Shown here: piece by piece, positions 48,573 to 57,679 of the stretch | Layout of the letters: every line of letters begins with the position of its first letter | Numbering within the stretch: position 1 is the stretch's first letter | NCBI GenBank assembly: GCA_018267385.1 | Contig: JAFDYN010000006.1 | Location: 62,001 to 126,000 of the forward strand | Direction of reading: 5' to 3' | Source of the DNA: Bacteroidota bacterium | GTDB lineage: Bacteria; Bacteroidota; Bacteroidia; Chitinophagales; LD1 | Length of the DNA: 64,000 bases | Made by a program: the position numbers and the translations under genes | The notes under the pieces: model-generated | The model's database searches: none | Seen by the model: only the letters and a program-made list of their open reading frames with translations | What the model was told of the DNA's origin: nothing

Positions 48573-48675
48573 CACCGAAGGATTTCGGGCTTTCTCACAC
48601 CTGATCTTTATCAGTTACAAATCCATGCTTGAAACACACAAAACGGCACTTGTAATCTACAATGTGATTTGCGAA
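48573..48675 (+). repeat. ~100-bp direct repeat, right copy
   Basis: Copy of 47382-47477 (CACCGAAGGATTTCGGGCTT start, TTTGCGAA end), slightly longer. It ends about 50 bp before the start of the 1953-aa gene. Confidence 0.7.
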
Positions 48676-48726
48676 GCTAATCTGTAAGCGCACCGTAAAC
48701 GGTAGGGTTATTAAAAACTCAACCGT

Positions 48727-51700
48727 ATGCGATCCATCATTACCCCGGTCCTCTCCGTCCGACTAGTACTCGTCACATGGCTGCTGTCTGTATCCATGCT
48801 GCTATACAGCGGCTCCGCTACAGCACAGTGCACAGGCTGCACGGCTACCATCACTACCAATACGTCTGCCGTCACTATCAATAGTGGCCAGGTAGTCTGT
48901 ATCAACTATGTGGGCACCTTTACCAAGACGATCACCTTTAACGGTGGTACCCTCTGTATCGGGCCGAGTACCACGGTCAGCTCCGGTATCACTATGCCGA
49001 GCGGTGGTGCGCTGAATATCTACGGCAGCTATAGCGGCAGCATGAGTCAGAATGGCGGCGATATCACAGTATACAGCGGGGGCAATTTCCGCCCTTCGTC
49101 CTTTAATGTGAATGGCGGTACGCTGACCATCAACTCAGGCGGCAGCAGCACACTGGGCACGCCATCTTTCCCATCGGGATATGTATTTAATGACTACGGC
49201 ACGCTGAGTATAGCGGGCTTCACGCTGAATAGCGGAGCGACCGTCAATATCAGTGGTACCTCTACTACGATCAGCAATAGTGTGACCAACAACGGCAACC
49301 TGACCCTCACCGGGCCGGCCACGATCAGCGGCGCCTTCTCTCAGAATAGCGGCGCAGCATCCTCCTTTATCAGTGGGGTGACAGTGACGGGCAGCGTATC
49401 GAATAATGGTACGATCAACCTCAACGGTTCTTTCTCTGTAGGAGGCAGCTACACGTCTAACAGTGGTGCCTATATCACCGCTACCGGCACTACCGGCTGC
49501 AATACGGTGACAGTCTCGGGCAGTATATCCGGCAGTGGCGGCTTCAATGGCGGCGGTAATAGTATGACCATCAGCCCTACGCCATCCTGCTGCATGAGCA
49601 ACGGTGCGACTGCTGTGCCTACCATACCTACCTCCTCTCCCACCTCGCTCTCCGCTACACTCACTGACAATGTGATCAGCGGCAGCTTCATCGCGCCGGC
49701 TACCTCTATCGGCGCCTACCTGGTGCTGCGCTATATAGGCACGAGTGCGCCCAGCTGCTCTCCTACCAATAATACAGCCTATAACACGGGAGATGCCATA
49801 GGCACCTGCACAGTAGCGGCCATCGTGGCAGGTGGCAGCACGGGTACAAAATACTTTACCGATACGATAGACCCGGCCACTACCAACTGTGGCAAGAAGG
49901 TCTACTACCGCATTTTCTCCTATAGTGGCAGCGGTGCCTGCACTCAGTACCGCACCACCTCGCCGCTCACGGGCTACGTCACCATGGCGTCCTTTACTAC
50001 ATCTGTGACCGCTAGCGGGTCTACCACTTTTTGCTCCGGCAGTGGCACGACGCTTACGGCAGGTGCAGCAGCTACATACGCATGGAGCAGCGGAGAGGGC
50101 ACGGCGGCTATCTCGCCTACCAGCACCGGCACCTATACCGTGACCGCTACGAGCACGCTGGGCTGTACCGCTACTGCCAGCAAGGCTGTGACGGTATACA
50201 GCATACCGACCGTGACCGCTACCTCCAATACGCCCGTATGCGTGGGCAGCTCTATCACGCTCACTGCTACTGCGGGCGGGTCTACATCCTACACCTACGC
50301 ATGGAGCGGACCTGCCAGCTACAGCGCCGCTACGGCCTCAGCCTCAGTGAGCAGCGCTACGAGTGCGAGTGCGGGCTCCTATACCATCACCGTGACTGAC
50401 AATCACTCCTGCACCGCCACCGCTACTGCTGCGGTAGTGATAGATGCCACCTGTGTAGACTCTACTACTACGGGTGCCAACGGTGGCGGATCGAGCGATG
50501 CGCCGTGCACCCAGATCCTGCGCTTCGATCACTACAATGATGCGATAGCAGCGAGCGGACAGAGCCATACCTGGGTACTCAATAACGGCAACAGGCTTAG
50601 CATGACCATCACACGTACTGCGGGAGGCTTCACTGCTGTCAGTGCGCCTACCTGGTCCGGTGCGGCCTTTGGCCAGAGCGGCTATACGGGCCTGCGTGGC
50701 AAGACAGTGCTCTACACTACCGCCGGTGGCTACAGCCAGGTAGCTTTCACCAATATCCATATGACAGACTCCGCAGGCAATGCGATCAATAATTTCACCC
50801 TCATAGGTATAGACGCTGAGAGTACAGACGGCTCCGAGCGGGACACGCTGGTGAGCAATGGTACCGTCTGGTATGACTATGATACCATCACACCGCCATC
50901 TGTAGGCTCCGTACCATCAGAGACCGGTATCGGCCTCAGCACACTGGTGTGGGCAGGCACAGGTCCGAGCAATGCACGCGCACGGCTCGTCTCTACCAAT
51001 AATCCCACGAGCTTTACATTCTCTACTGTAGCAGGTGGCCTGCAGGGTTTTGCCATGGGTGTGTCCAATCCCGTGCAGGCACCCTCTACCGCTACCATAT
51101 GCAGCGGCAGCAGTTTCAATGCCAACCCGACCAACCTGCCTGCCGGTACTACCTATACCTGGGCAGCCCCTATCGTATCACCAGCCGGCAGCCTGACAGG
51201 CGCTACCGCGCAAAGCACCCCTACAGCTACCGTGGGCCAGACACTGGTCAATACGGGCCTCAGCGCAGCTACGGCCACCTACACCATCGTACCATCCAAT
51301 AACTGCAGCGGCCAGGGCTATACCGTGACAGTCACGGTAAACCCCAAACCTGTAGCATCTATATTTGGCAATACAAGCTTCTGTCCCGGTGGCAGCACTA
51401 CACTGACCGCATCGGGCGGTAGTACCTATGCGTGGAGCACAGGCGCTGCTACTGCCGCTGTCTCTGTCTCCGCCGCAGGCAGCTATACTGTCACTGTGAC
51501 GAATGCCAGTGGCTGCACAGCTACAGCCAGCCGCACTGTGACCATGAGCAGCAACCCTACACCCGCTATCGCAGGCACTACGACCATCTGTGCCGGCACC
51601 AGCACTACGCTGACAGCCTCAGGTGGTACCTCCTATAGCTGGAGCACAGGCGCTACTACAGCAGCTATCTCTGCGAGTACTGCCGGCAGCTATATCGTGA

Positions 51701-54588
51701 CCGTGACCAATGCCTCAGGCTGCACAGCTACGGCCAGCGCTACAATCACCGTGACACCGCTACCATCTGCTGCTATAGCAGGCGGTACCGCTATCTGCTC
51801 CGGTGGCAGTACTATACTCACTGCCTCCGGCGGTGGCACCTATGCCTGGAGCACAGGCGCTACCACAGCAGCTATCACAGCGGGCAGTGCCGCTACCTAC
51901 ACCGTGACAGTGACCAGCTCAGGCTGTACTGCCACAGCCAGCACTACCGTGACGGTAAATGCCAACCCTACTGCCTCGATATCAGGTACGGCTTCCTTCT
52001 GTCCTGGTGGCTCCACTACGCTGACCGCCTCCGGAGGCACCTCCTATAGCTGGAGCACCGGAGCTGCTACCGCGGCGCTCACCGTAAGCACTGCAGGCAC
52101 TTATACCGTGACTGTGACGAATGCCAGCGGCTGTACTGCTACAGCCAGCCGCACTGTGACCATGAGCAGCAACCCTACACCTGCTATCGCAGGCACTACA
52201 ACCATCTGTGCCGGCAGCAGCACTACGCTGACAGCCTCAGGTGGCACCTCCTATAGCTGGAGCACAGGCGCTACTACAGCAGCTATCTCTGCGAGTACTG
52301 CCGGCAGCTATACCGTGACCGTGACCAATGCCTCAGGCTGCACAGCTACGGCCAGCACTACAATCACCGTGACACCGCTACCATCTGCAGCGATAGCAGG
52401 TAGCACCTCTATCTGCTCCGGTGGCAGTACTGTACTCACTGCATCAGGCGGTGGCACCTATGCCTGGAGCACAGGCGCTACCACAGCAGCTATCACAGCA
52501 GGCAGCGCTGCTACCTATACCGTGACAGTGACCAGCTCAGGCTGTACTGCCACAGCCAGCACTACCGTGACGCTAAATGCAAACCCTACTGCCTCCATAT
52601 CAGGTACAGCTTCCTTCTGCCCTGGCGGCAGCACTACGATCACCGCAGCCGGAGGCACCTCCTATAGCTGGAGCACGGGAGCTGCTACAGCCGCTATCTC
52701 TGTCTCCGCCGCAGGCAGCTATACCGTCACTGTGACCAATGCCAGTGGCTGCACAGCTACAGCCAGCCGCAGTGTGACAGCAGGCAGCATACCGGTAGCT
52801 ACTGCTACCAGCGCTACTGCCTGTACAGGTAGCAGTGCGACACTCACCGCGACAGGAGGTGGCACCTACCTGTGGAGCACAGGTGCTACTACCGCTGCTA
52901 TCTCTGCCGCTGCCGCAGGCAGCTATACCGTGACCGTGACCAATGCCGCAGGCTGCACGGCCACGGCAGCAGGCACACTCAGCAGCTACACGCTGCCGGT
53001 ACTCAGCATCTCATCTAATTCCCCTGTATGCATCGGCGCTCCCGTCAGCCTGTCAGTGACGGCTAACGGTGCATCCTCCTATACCTATGCATGGACTGGG
53101 CCTAATAGCTTCACTGCTACATCTGCCACACCATCTATCGCCAGCGCGACCGTGTCCAACAGCGGCACCTACAGCGTGACCGTGACTGACAATCACACCT
53201 GCTCGGCATCTGCTACAGTGGCAGTGAGCGTCTCGGCCTGCCTCTCTGTGAGCGGCTACGTATTTAATGATGGCAATGGCAACGGCCTGGTAGGCCCGCG
53301 CGACACGGTCAGCGCATTTGGGCAGACACTGTATGCAGTAGTATCTGACACTACCGGCCGCGTGGTCAGCAGCGGCCCTGTGAGCCCCAATGGCTCCTTT
53401 AGCGTATCAGGACTCACGCCGGCTACGCGCGGACTGAAGCTGCGCATCAGCACCACGCAGCCCGCAGCGGGAGACAGCGTAGCAGCGCCATCATGGCCTG
53501 CCAACTATCTCGGCACACTAGGCCAGTATGGTATCAATAACCTGGCAGGCACCGGCGTGTACAGCGGTACAGATGAGATCATACCTCTACGCACCGGCAG
53601 CAGTGATATCACAGGTATCTATATCGGCTTTGACAGGCTGATGCCGGCACAGAGCCTGCTCTACACCATCTCGCGCCCGCCACGCCACACCGTCAAGACA
53701 CTCTCCGCAGCCGCTGGCCTGGGAGATATCACCTGGACCGATCCTGAGGACGGCGCCAATAAGGGATCATTTGTAGTATCATCTGTCAATACGATGCGGG
53801 GCAATATCCTCTTCTATGACGGCAATGGCAACAATGTCTTTGACACCGTAGAAATGATCAATGGCTACAAAGTGATACGCAACTTTGTCAACTCAAAACT
53901 GAAGGTGAAGTTTGAAGGCATGAATTCTATCAATGCGCAGTTCTCCTTTGGCTATATGGACTCTGCCGGCAAGGTAAACCCGAGCACCTCTACCTACAAG
54001 ATACAGTGGACCAATGGCGCGCTGCCTGTCAAACTGGAATATTTCACAGCAGAGAAAAAAGACGAACGCAGTGCGATAGTAAAATGGGCTACAGCCTCAG
54101 AGATCAATAACGACCACTTTGAGGTAGAGCGCTCTGCAGACGCACAGCAGTGGACGCGGATAGGTACTGTGCCGGGTGCCGGCAATAGCAACGACCACCT
54201 GGACTACAGCCTGGATGACAATGACCCGCTGCCGGGTATCAACTACTACCGCCTGAAGCAGGTAGACTATGATGGGCAGTATGAGTACTCTGATATAGCT
54301 GAGGTAGAGTTTAGCGGTGAGGAGGGCATGCATAGCGCCACGGTCATGACCATCTACCCCAATCCGCTACTCACAGGCAGGCCGCTGCATATAGCGCTGG
54401 CCGGTCCGTCAGACCAGATCAAGACCATACTCATCCACACCGCGCTGGGCCAGCAGGTCTACCGCAATGATCCCGCAGCAGGCGAGGGCTACACACTGCC
54501 GGGCCTCACCTTTAGTGCAGGCACCTATATCGTGACAGTGCTCACTACTACCAATGAAAGCTTCACAGCACAGATAGTGATACAATAA
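48727..54588 (+). CDS. Giant T9SS type A surface protein with tandem Ig-like repeats
   Basis: 1953 aa. After a signal peptide (~1-34, SATAQ) there is a Thr/Ser/Asn-rich beta-helix-like region (~40-290). Ig-like domains follow, including eight tandem ~69-aa units (residues ~875-1423) with motifs such as FCPGGSTTLTASGG, YSWSTGA.TAA and YTVTVTNASGCTATAS. These are arranged as a 206-aa super-repeat. Later come a SdrD-like B domain (SGYVFNDGNGNGLVGPRD), the fibronectin-like module LPVKLEYFTA...WATASEINNDHFEVERS, and a type A sorting domain (IYPNPLLTGRPLHIAL, GTYIVTV). It is probably a surface fibre or adhesin exported by T9SS. A strong terminator follows. Confidence 0.93.
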   Translation: MRSIITPVLSVRLVLVTWLLSVSMLLYSGSATAQCTGCTATITTNTSAVTINSGQVVCINYVGTFTKTITFNGGTLCIGPSTTVSSGITMPSGGALNIYGSYSGSMSQNGGDITVYSGGNFRPSSFNVNGGTLTINSGGSSTLGTPSFPSGYVFNDYGTLSIAGFTLNSGATVNISGTSTTISNSVTNNGNLTLTGPATISGAFSQNSGAASSFISGVTVTGSVSNNGTINLNGSFSVGGSYTSNSGAYITATGTTGCNTVTVSGSISGSGGFNGGGNSMTISPTPSCCMSNGATAVPTIPTSSPTSLSATLTDNVISGSFIAPATSIGAYLVLRYIGTSAPSCSPTNNTAYNTGDAIGTCTVAAIVAGGSTGTKYFTDTIDPATTNCGKKVYYRIFSYSGSGACTQYRTTSPLTGYVTMASFTTSVTASGSTTFCSGSGTTLTAGAAATYAWSSGEGTAAISPTSTGTYTVTATSTLGCTATASKAVTVYSIPTVTATSNTPVCVGSSITLTATAGGSTSYTYAWSGPASYSAATASASVSSATSASAGSYTITVTDNHSCTATATAAVVIDATCVDSTTTGANGGGSSDAPCTQILRFDHYNDAIAASGQSHTWVLNNGNRLSMTITRTAGGFTAVSAPTWSGAAFGQSGYTGLRGKTVLYTTAGGYSQVAFTNIHMTDSAGNAINNFTLIGIDAESTDGSERDTLVSNGTVWYDYDTITPPSVGSVPSETGIGLSTLVWAGTGPSNARARLVSTNNPTSFTFSTVAGGLQGFAMGVSNPVQAPSTATICSGSSFNANPTNLPAGTTYTWAAPIVSPAGSLTGATAQSTPTATVGQTLVNTGLSAATATYTIVPSNNCSGQGYTVTVTVNPKPVASIFGNTSFCPGGSTTLTASGGSTYAWSTGAATAAVSVSAAGSYTVTVTNASGCTATASRTVTMSSNPTPAIAGTTTICAGTSTTLTASGGTSYSWSTGATTAAISASTAGSYIVTVTNASGCTATASATITVTPLPSAAIAGGTAICSGGSTILTASGGGTYAWSTGATTAAITAGSAATYTVTVTSSGCTATASTTVTVNANPTASISGTASFCPGGSTTLTASGGTSYSWSTGAATAALTVSTAGTYTVTVTNASGCTATASRTVTMSSNPTPAIAGTTTICAGSSTTLTASGGTSYSWSTGATTAAISASTAGSYTVTVTNASGCTATASTTITVTPLPSAAIAGSTSICSGGSTVLTASGGGTYAWSTGATTAAITAGSAATYTVTVTSSGCTATASTTVTLNANPTASISGTASFCPGGSTTITAAGGTSYSWSTGAATAAISVSAAGSYTVTVTNASGCTATASRSVTAGSIPVATATSATACTGSSATLTATGGGTYLWSTGATTAAISAAAAGSYTVTVTNAAGCTATAAGTLSSYTLPVLSISSNSPVCIGAPVSLSVTANGASSYTYAWTGPNSFTATSATPSIASATVSNSGTYSVTVTDNHTCSASATVAVSVSACLSVSGYVFNDGNGNGLVGPRDTVSAFGQTLYAVVSDTTGRVVSSGPVSPNGSFSVSGLTPATRGLKLRISTTQPAAGDSVAAPSWPANYLGTLGQYGINNLAGTGVYSGTDEIIPLRTGSSDITGIYIGFDRLMPAQSLLYTISRPPRHTVKTLSAAAGLGDITWTDPEDGANKGSFVVSSVNTMRGNILFYDGNGNNVFDTVEMINGYKVIRNFVNSKLKVKFEGMNSINAQFSFGYMDSAGKVNPSTSTYKIQWTNGALPVKLEYFTAEKKDERSAIVKWATASEINNDHFEVERSADAQQWTRIGTVPGAGNSNDHLDYSLDDNDPLPGINYYRLKQVDYDGQYEYSDIAEVEFSGEEGMHSATVMTIYPNPLLTGRPLHIALAGPSDQIKTILIHTALGQQVYRNDPAAGEGYTLPGLTFSAGTYIVTVLTTTNESFTAQIVIQ
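51351..52768 (+). repeat. Intragenic 618-bp super-repeat
   Basis: Within the 1953-aa gene, three ~206-bp units (types 1-2-3) repeat with a 618-bp period: CCGCACTGTGACCATGAGC occurs at 51531 and again at 52149. Order is 1-2-3-1'-2'-3'-1''. Copies differ by scattered bases, so both coding and nucleotide identity remain high. Confidence 0.85.
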
Positions 54589-54617
54589 GAATACAGAGTG
54601 GTTAGTGTTTTTCTCAT

Positions 54618-54653
54618 GCAGCGCGGGTTGGGTTTACCTGCGCTGCTTTTTTT
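54618..54653 (+). terminator. Terminator of the 1953-aa gene
   Basis: GCAGCGC (54618-54624) pairs with GCGCTGC (54640-54646), followed by a seven-T run. Confidence 0.85.
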
Positions 54654-54736
54654 ATTGCTATATCAAGGCCGTACATAGTGATACTCCTTTAAAGACTTGC
54701 TTCTTTTAAATGGTTGCGGTTTGCGATAAATAAAAA

Positions 54737-54762
54737 AAAGGGTACCCTTTTGAGTACCCTTT
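54737..54762 (-). terminator. Terminator of the NmrA-like gene
   Basis: AAAGGGTAC (54737-54745) pairs with GTACCCTTT (54754-54762). The A run upstream (54732-54739) gives a U tract on the minus strand. It lies 22 bp beyond the stop codon. Confidence 0.8.
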
Positions 54763-54783
54763 CTGAAGTGATGTGATAGCGTC

Positions 54784-55677
54784 TTAGCCTGCGTTGTAGA
54801 CCGCGGCAAACTCCCTGGCGTAGTCTTCCAGTTTTACCTTGCCGTAGGTAGGTGTATGCTTCTTGTAATCTTCGAATATGATGCCTTCACGTAGCGCCTT
54901 ATTCATCTGTGTGAAAGTGGCGGCGATACCCTTATTGAGCCCGGCCTGCTCCAGGCCACCCTGTAGCTGCTCATCTGTAAACTCCACATAAGGCAGATCA
55001 GGCCTGCCTATAGCTGTACCCAAAGCGTGCGTGATGTCTGCCCAGGTGTGGGTATCATCACTGGCTATGTACTCTACGGTCATGCCGGGTGTACCTATAG
55101 TAGATACGGCTCTGGCTGCGGCTGCAGCGATATCTACGGGATGGACCAGTACATGACGGAAGTCTGCCGGCTGCGAAGTACCCATGATACCGCTGCCTTT
55201 GATCATGCCTATCTGGCCCAGGAGGTTGTAATAAAAGAAGCCTGGGCGCAGCACATGGATGCTCACGCTGCCCGCCAGCGGGCTCAGCGCGCGCTCAAAG
55301 TAGGCCGAGCCATCTATCGGGCCGGTGCCCTGCCCTATATGGGCGCCGATGCTGCTCAGCAGCACGATGCGCTTGATACCGGAGTCTTTTACCGCTTGTG
55401 CATAGGCATTGGAGATAGCCTTCTGATGGCCGAGGAGGTCAGAGACGCTCAGATCCGGCGGCATCATGAGATAGGCGCTGTCTGCACCACGCAGTGTAGC
55501 AGTGACAAATGCTGCGTCTGTCAGACTACCTACGGCAGCTTTGGCGCCAAGGGCCTCGATGTCTGCTTTGCGCGCAGCGCTGCTGGTCACTACGGTCACA
55601 TCGTGGCCTGCTGCGGTGAGGGTCTGAGTGAGGGGTTTGCTGATGTGGCCTGTAGAGCCTGTGATAATGATCTTCAT
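54784..55677 (-). CDS. NmrA-like NAD(P)-binding oxidoreductase
   Basis: 297 aa from the ATG at 55677 (MKIIITGSTGHISKPLTQTL); the longer frame to 55899 crosses the divergent promoter and is rejected. The Rossmann motif GSTGHIS is close to GxxGxxG. Family features are VVTSSAARKADIEALGAKAA and GADSAYLMMPPD, as in NmrA-type or azoreductase/quinone-oxidoreductase-like proteins. It lacks a clear YxxxK. Divergent from and sharing a promoter region with an HxlR regulator; such pairs often respond to quinones, aldehydes or other electrophiles. The true substrate is unknown. Confidence 0.88.
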   Translation of the reverse strand: MKIIITGSTGHISKPLTQTLTAAGHDVTVVTSSAARKADIEALGAKAAVGSLTDAAFVTATLRGADSAYLMMPPDLSVSDLLGHQKAISNAYAQAVKDSGIKRIVLLSSIGAHIGQGTGPIDGSAYFERALSPLAGSVSIHVLRPGFFYYNLLGQIGMIKGSGIMGTSQPADFRHVLVHPVDIAAAAARAVSTIGTPGMTVEYIASDDTHTWADITHALGTAIGRPDLPYVEFTDEQLQGGLEQAGLNKGIAATFTQMNKALREGIIFEDYKKHTPTYGKVKLEDYAREFAAVYNAG

Positions 55678-55702
55678 TGTGTTTTGTGTTTTGATCGTTT
55701 GT

Positions 55703-55774
55703 TTTGGAATATCCGGATGCAAATGTATCTTTGTACTTACTTTTTGACAAGTACTTACCCTAAAGTATGTACAA
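55703..55774. promoter_or_regulatory. Overlapping divergent promoters and likely HxlR operator
   Basis: Plus strand: TTTG (55703-55706), N19, TATCTTTG (55726-55733). Minus strand: TTG (55750-55748), N20, TACATTTG (55727-55720). The two -7 elements overlap, so polymerase at one would block the other. Dyads GTACTT (55733-55738)/AAGTAC (55749-55754) and TTGTAC (55731-55736)/GTACAA (55769-55774) lie over the plus-strand start site and are the likely HxlR operator. Confidence 0.75.
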
Positions 55775-55786
55775 AACAGACGCACC

Positions 55787-56155
55787 ATGAGTACTCCTAT
55801 TAAAGAGACCAGCTCCAACCAACTGAATAAGAAAGCCGAAAGCCGCTGCCCCGTGACACATACCCTGGACCTGATAGGCGGCCGGTGGAAGTCTACCATC
55901 CTCTATCACCTTATGTCAGGCACCAAGCGCTACAGTGAGCTACGCCGCTGCATCCCCCCTATCTCTGAGAAAATGCTGATACAGCAGCTCAAAGAGCTGG
56001 AGGCTGACGGCCTGGTAGAGCGCCGGGTACATCAAGTGGTGCCACCACACACAGACTATAGCCTATCTCCAACCGGCATAGACCTGACACCGGTACTGAA
56101 CGCTATGGCCGCCTGGGGTGTGAAGCATGGGGCTGTGGTGGCTGAGATGGCGTAG
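55787..56155 (+). CDS. HxlR family transcriptional regulator
   Basis: 122 aa. Winged helix-turn-helix of the HxlR/MarR-like type: CPVTHTLDLIGGRWKSTILY, followed by LMSGTKRYSELRRCIPPISEK and the wing LVERRVHQVVPPHTDYSLSPTG. A Cys (~21) at the N-terminal CPV is where redox- or electrophile-sensing HxlR members carry their reactive cysteine. It is divergent from the NmrA-like gene and probably controls it and itself through the GTACTT dyads between them. Confidence 0.95.
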   Translation: MSTPIKETSSNQLNKKAESRCPVTHTLDLIGGRWKSTILYHLMSGTKRYSELRRCIPPISEKMLIQQLKELEADGLVERRVHQVVPPHTDYSLSPTGIDLTPVLNAMAAWGVKHGAVVAEMA

Positions 56156-56158
56156 GTG

Positions 56159-56189
56159 TATTTACAGATTTACTGAATTACGGATTTTA
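56159..56189. repeat. TTTACTGAATTAC dispersed repeat
   Basis: TTTACAGATTTACTGAATTA is found here, matching the motif at 5251 and 22690. It lies between the HxlR gene and the first palindrome of the N family. Confidence 0.55.
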
Positions 56190-56201
56190 GTCAGGTGGTC
56201 A

Positions 56202-56247
56202 GCGTTCGTTCGTTCATTGCTCTTAGAGACATTGAACGAACGAACGC
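56202..56247. repeat. CGTTCGTTC palindrome, copy N1
   Basis: A 15-bp perfect stem, GCGTTCGTTCGTTCA (56202-56216) / TGAACGAACGAACGC (56233-56247), around a loop containing CTCTTAGAGAC. It ends 10 bp before the ATPase stop codon. Confidence 0.9.
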
Positions 56248-56257
56248 ATACGGACCA

Positions 56258-57295
56258 CTAGGCAGCCTTGTCTGCCTGCTCCCAGCCCATCTTCACCGCC
56301 TTGGCAAAGAGTGCTGACACGGAGCTTTTAGTAGAGTAGCCCAGCGCCTCGGCTATCTGCTGGTAGCTTTGGCCCTGTGCGCGCAGGTCAGCAGCGCGCT
56401 CGTACTTCTCTTTACTATTGTCATGCTCCGGCTGGCGTACCAGCAGCTCAAATGGCACCCGCTCTCCGGTATTGGTAAAGGCGAGGTGCTTCTCATCAAA
56501 GTGCAGCACAAAGCTCTCCTGCTTGTGTATAGACGAGAGGTAGTTGCCCTTTACCACACACAGGTGCCTGTCATGAGGGCTGCCCAGGTCTGCGCGCAGC
56601 TCTATCACACAGCGCATCTTGGCCTCGAGGCCCTGCCCGGATAGCAGGTTATTCTTGCTGGGTAGCAGGGTCTCCGTACGCTTGCCCGTGTGGTGGAGGA
56701 ATAGTATGAGGCACTCCTCCCGCTCAGACAGCAGCTGGTACGGCTTCAGAAAGCTGCGTATCTGCTGTGTGTCCTTGAGGTCGCCCGTATAGATATCTGA
56801 GAAGCAGTCTATGATGATCAGGTCTGCCGGCCTGGCGGCGAGGCTCTGCACCAGTGCCGGATAGATATCCTCATAGTCAAAGATAAAGCGCAGGCCATCT
56901 ATATCGTCCAGCTGGTAGCTGCGTGCCTGCTGGCGCACGGTGTGGCGCACGGCGTGCTGCCCGTCTTCTGTAGAGACATAGATCACACTCTTGTGGCGTG
57001 CGTGTATGGGGAAGCCGAGGAAGCGCGTATCGCCACCGGCCACTGCCAGTGCGAGCTGGCGCAGCAGCGTACTTTTGCCGGTATCAGAGCTGCCTGCCAG
57101 GCAGGCCACACCTGCACGCTGCAGTATAGGCTCTACCAGCGCAGGTATGCCCTCGTCAGGCTGGCGCAGCAGCTGGCTCACGCGTATCTCGTGCGGCGGG
57201 TGGTCCAGCGAGGCAAAAGCGGCATCGAGGTACGTATCTAGTTCCTCAGGGGTGAGGCGCGGCTCACTGCCGGCCATAGGGTCGTTAGTATTCAT
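56258..57295 (-). CDS. RecA-like AAA_25 ATPase with C-terminal helix-turn-helix (N cassette)
   Basis: 345 aa. RecA/RepA-like NTPase with Walker A AGSSDTGKST (67-76) and Walker B ADLIIIDCFSD (D163); LILFLHHTGK is the sensor-like strand. The C-terminal ~40 residues (QSYQQIAEALGYSTKSSVSALF) form a helix-turn-helix. Overall order matches the ATPase at 26.1-27.2 kb, but sequence identity is low by eye outside the motifs. Its own palindrome family (N) is on both sides, in place of the G family. No nearby partner gene is evident, so its function on DNA is not known; a DNA-binding motor or regulator are both possible. Confidence 0.85.
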   Translation of the reverse strand: MNTNDPMAGSEPRLTPEELDTYLDAAFASLDHPPHEIRVSQLLRQPDEGIPALVEPILQRAGVACLAGSSDTGKSTLLRQLALAVAGGDTRFLGFPIHARHKSVIYVSTEDGQHAVRHTVRQQARSYQLDDIDGLRFIFDYEDIYPALVQSLAARPADLIIIDCFSDIYTGDLKDTQQIRSFLKPYQLLSEREECLILFLHHTGKRTETLLPSKNNLLSGQGLEAKMRCVIELRADLGSPHDRHLCVVKGNYLSSIHKQESFVLHFDEKHLAFTNTGERVPFELLVRQPEHDNSKEKYERAADLRAQGQSYQQIAEALGYSTKSSVSALFAKAVKMGWEQADKAA

Positions 57296-57679
57296 CAGTA
57301 TGAAAATTTTAAAAAGTGATTTGATAAAAAAAGTCAGGCCTTATATCATAAAGGTCCGTGTGTGTGCTGCCTCGATCGCAGCGGGTACCACCGGTAGTGA
57401 TAGCAGTCAGGAGCGCTCCATCAGTATCAGTGCAAAGATGTATCACGTCCCGCTTTACTACAAATTTTAGCACGCCTTTTTACTGACATGACAGAAAATA
57501 AAGTCACCTCAGGAAATATTCACACGCTAGGTTTATTAGAAAAATTTGCCAACCCATGACAGCGCAGCGTTCGTTCGTTCAATGCGCTTAGAGACATTGA
57601 ACGAACGAACGATTAGCTCTCCATCATTGTCCCACAGAGGTCGCAGATAGTGGTTATCTTTGTGGCGCTATTGACACTT
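57296..57679. other. Intergenic region with palindrome N2
   Basis: 384 bp between the ATPase and the downstream plus-strand gene. It contains N2 (57568-57611) and no clear TAnnTTTG promoter; a TACATCTTTG-like element has wrong spacing. No gene is seen. Confidence 0.5.
57568..57611. repeat. CGTTCGTTC palindrome, copy N2
   Basis: A 17-bp perfect stem (57568-57584 / 57595-57611) with loop CGCTTAGAGA. It lies 273 bp upstream of the ATPase start and 69 bp upstream of the 151-aa gene. Confidence 0.9.

Larger units (their letters stand above)
56202..57611 (-). mobile_element. Putative palindrome-bounded ATPase cassette (N type)
   Basis: About 1.41 kb. A RecA-like ATPase/HTH gene (56258-57295) lies between palindromes N1 (56202-56247) and N2 (57568-57611) of the CGTTCGTTC family. 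Layout matches the G cassette at 26024-27493: 10 bp between 3' palindrome and stop codon in both, and 247-273 bp between start codon and 5' palindrome. Mobile status is inferred. Confidence 0.4.

Noticed and set aside
57296..57470. Plus-strand frame upstream of the N-cassette ATPase
   Set aside because: Runs through promoter and intergenic DNA of the divergent gene; no supporting features.
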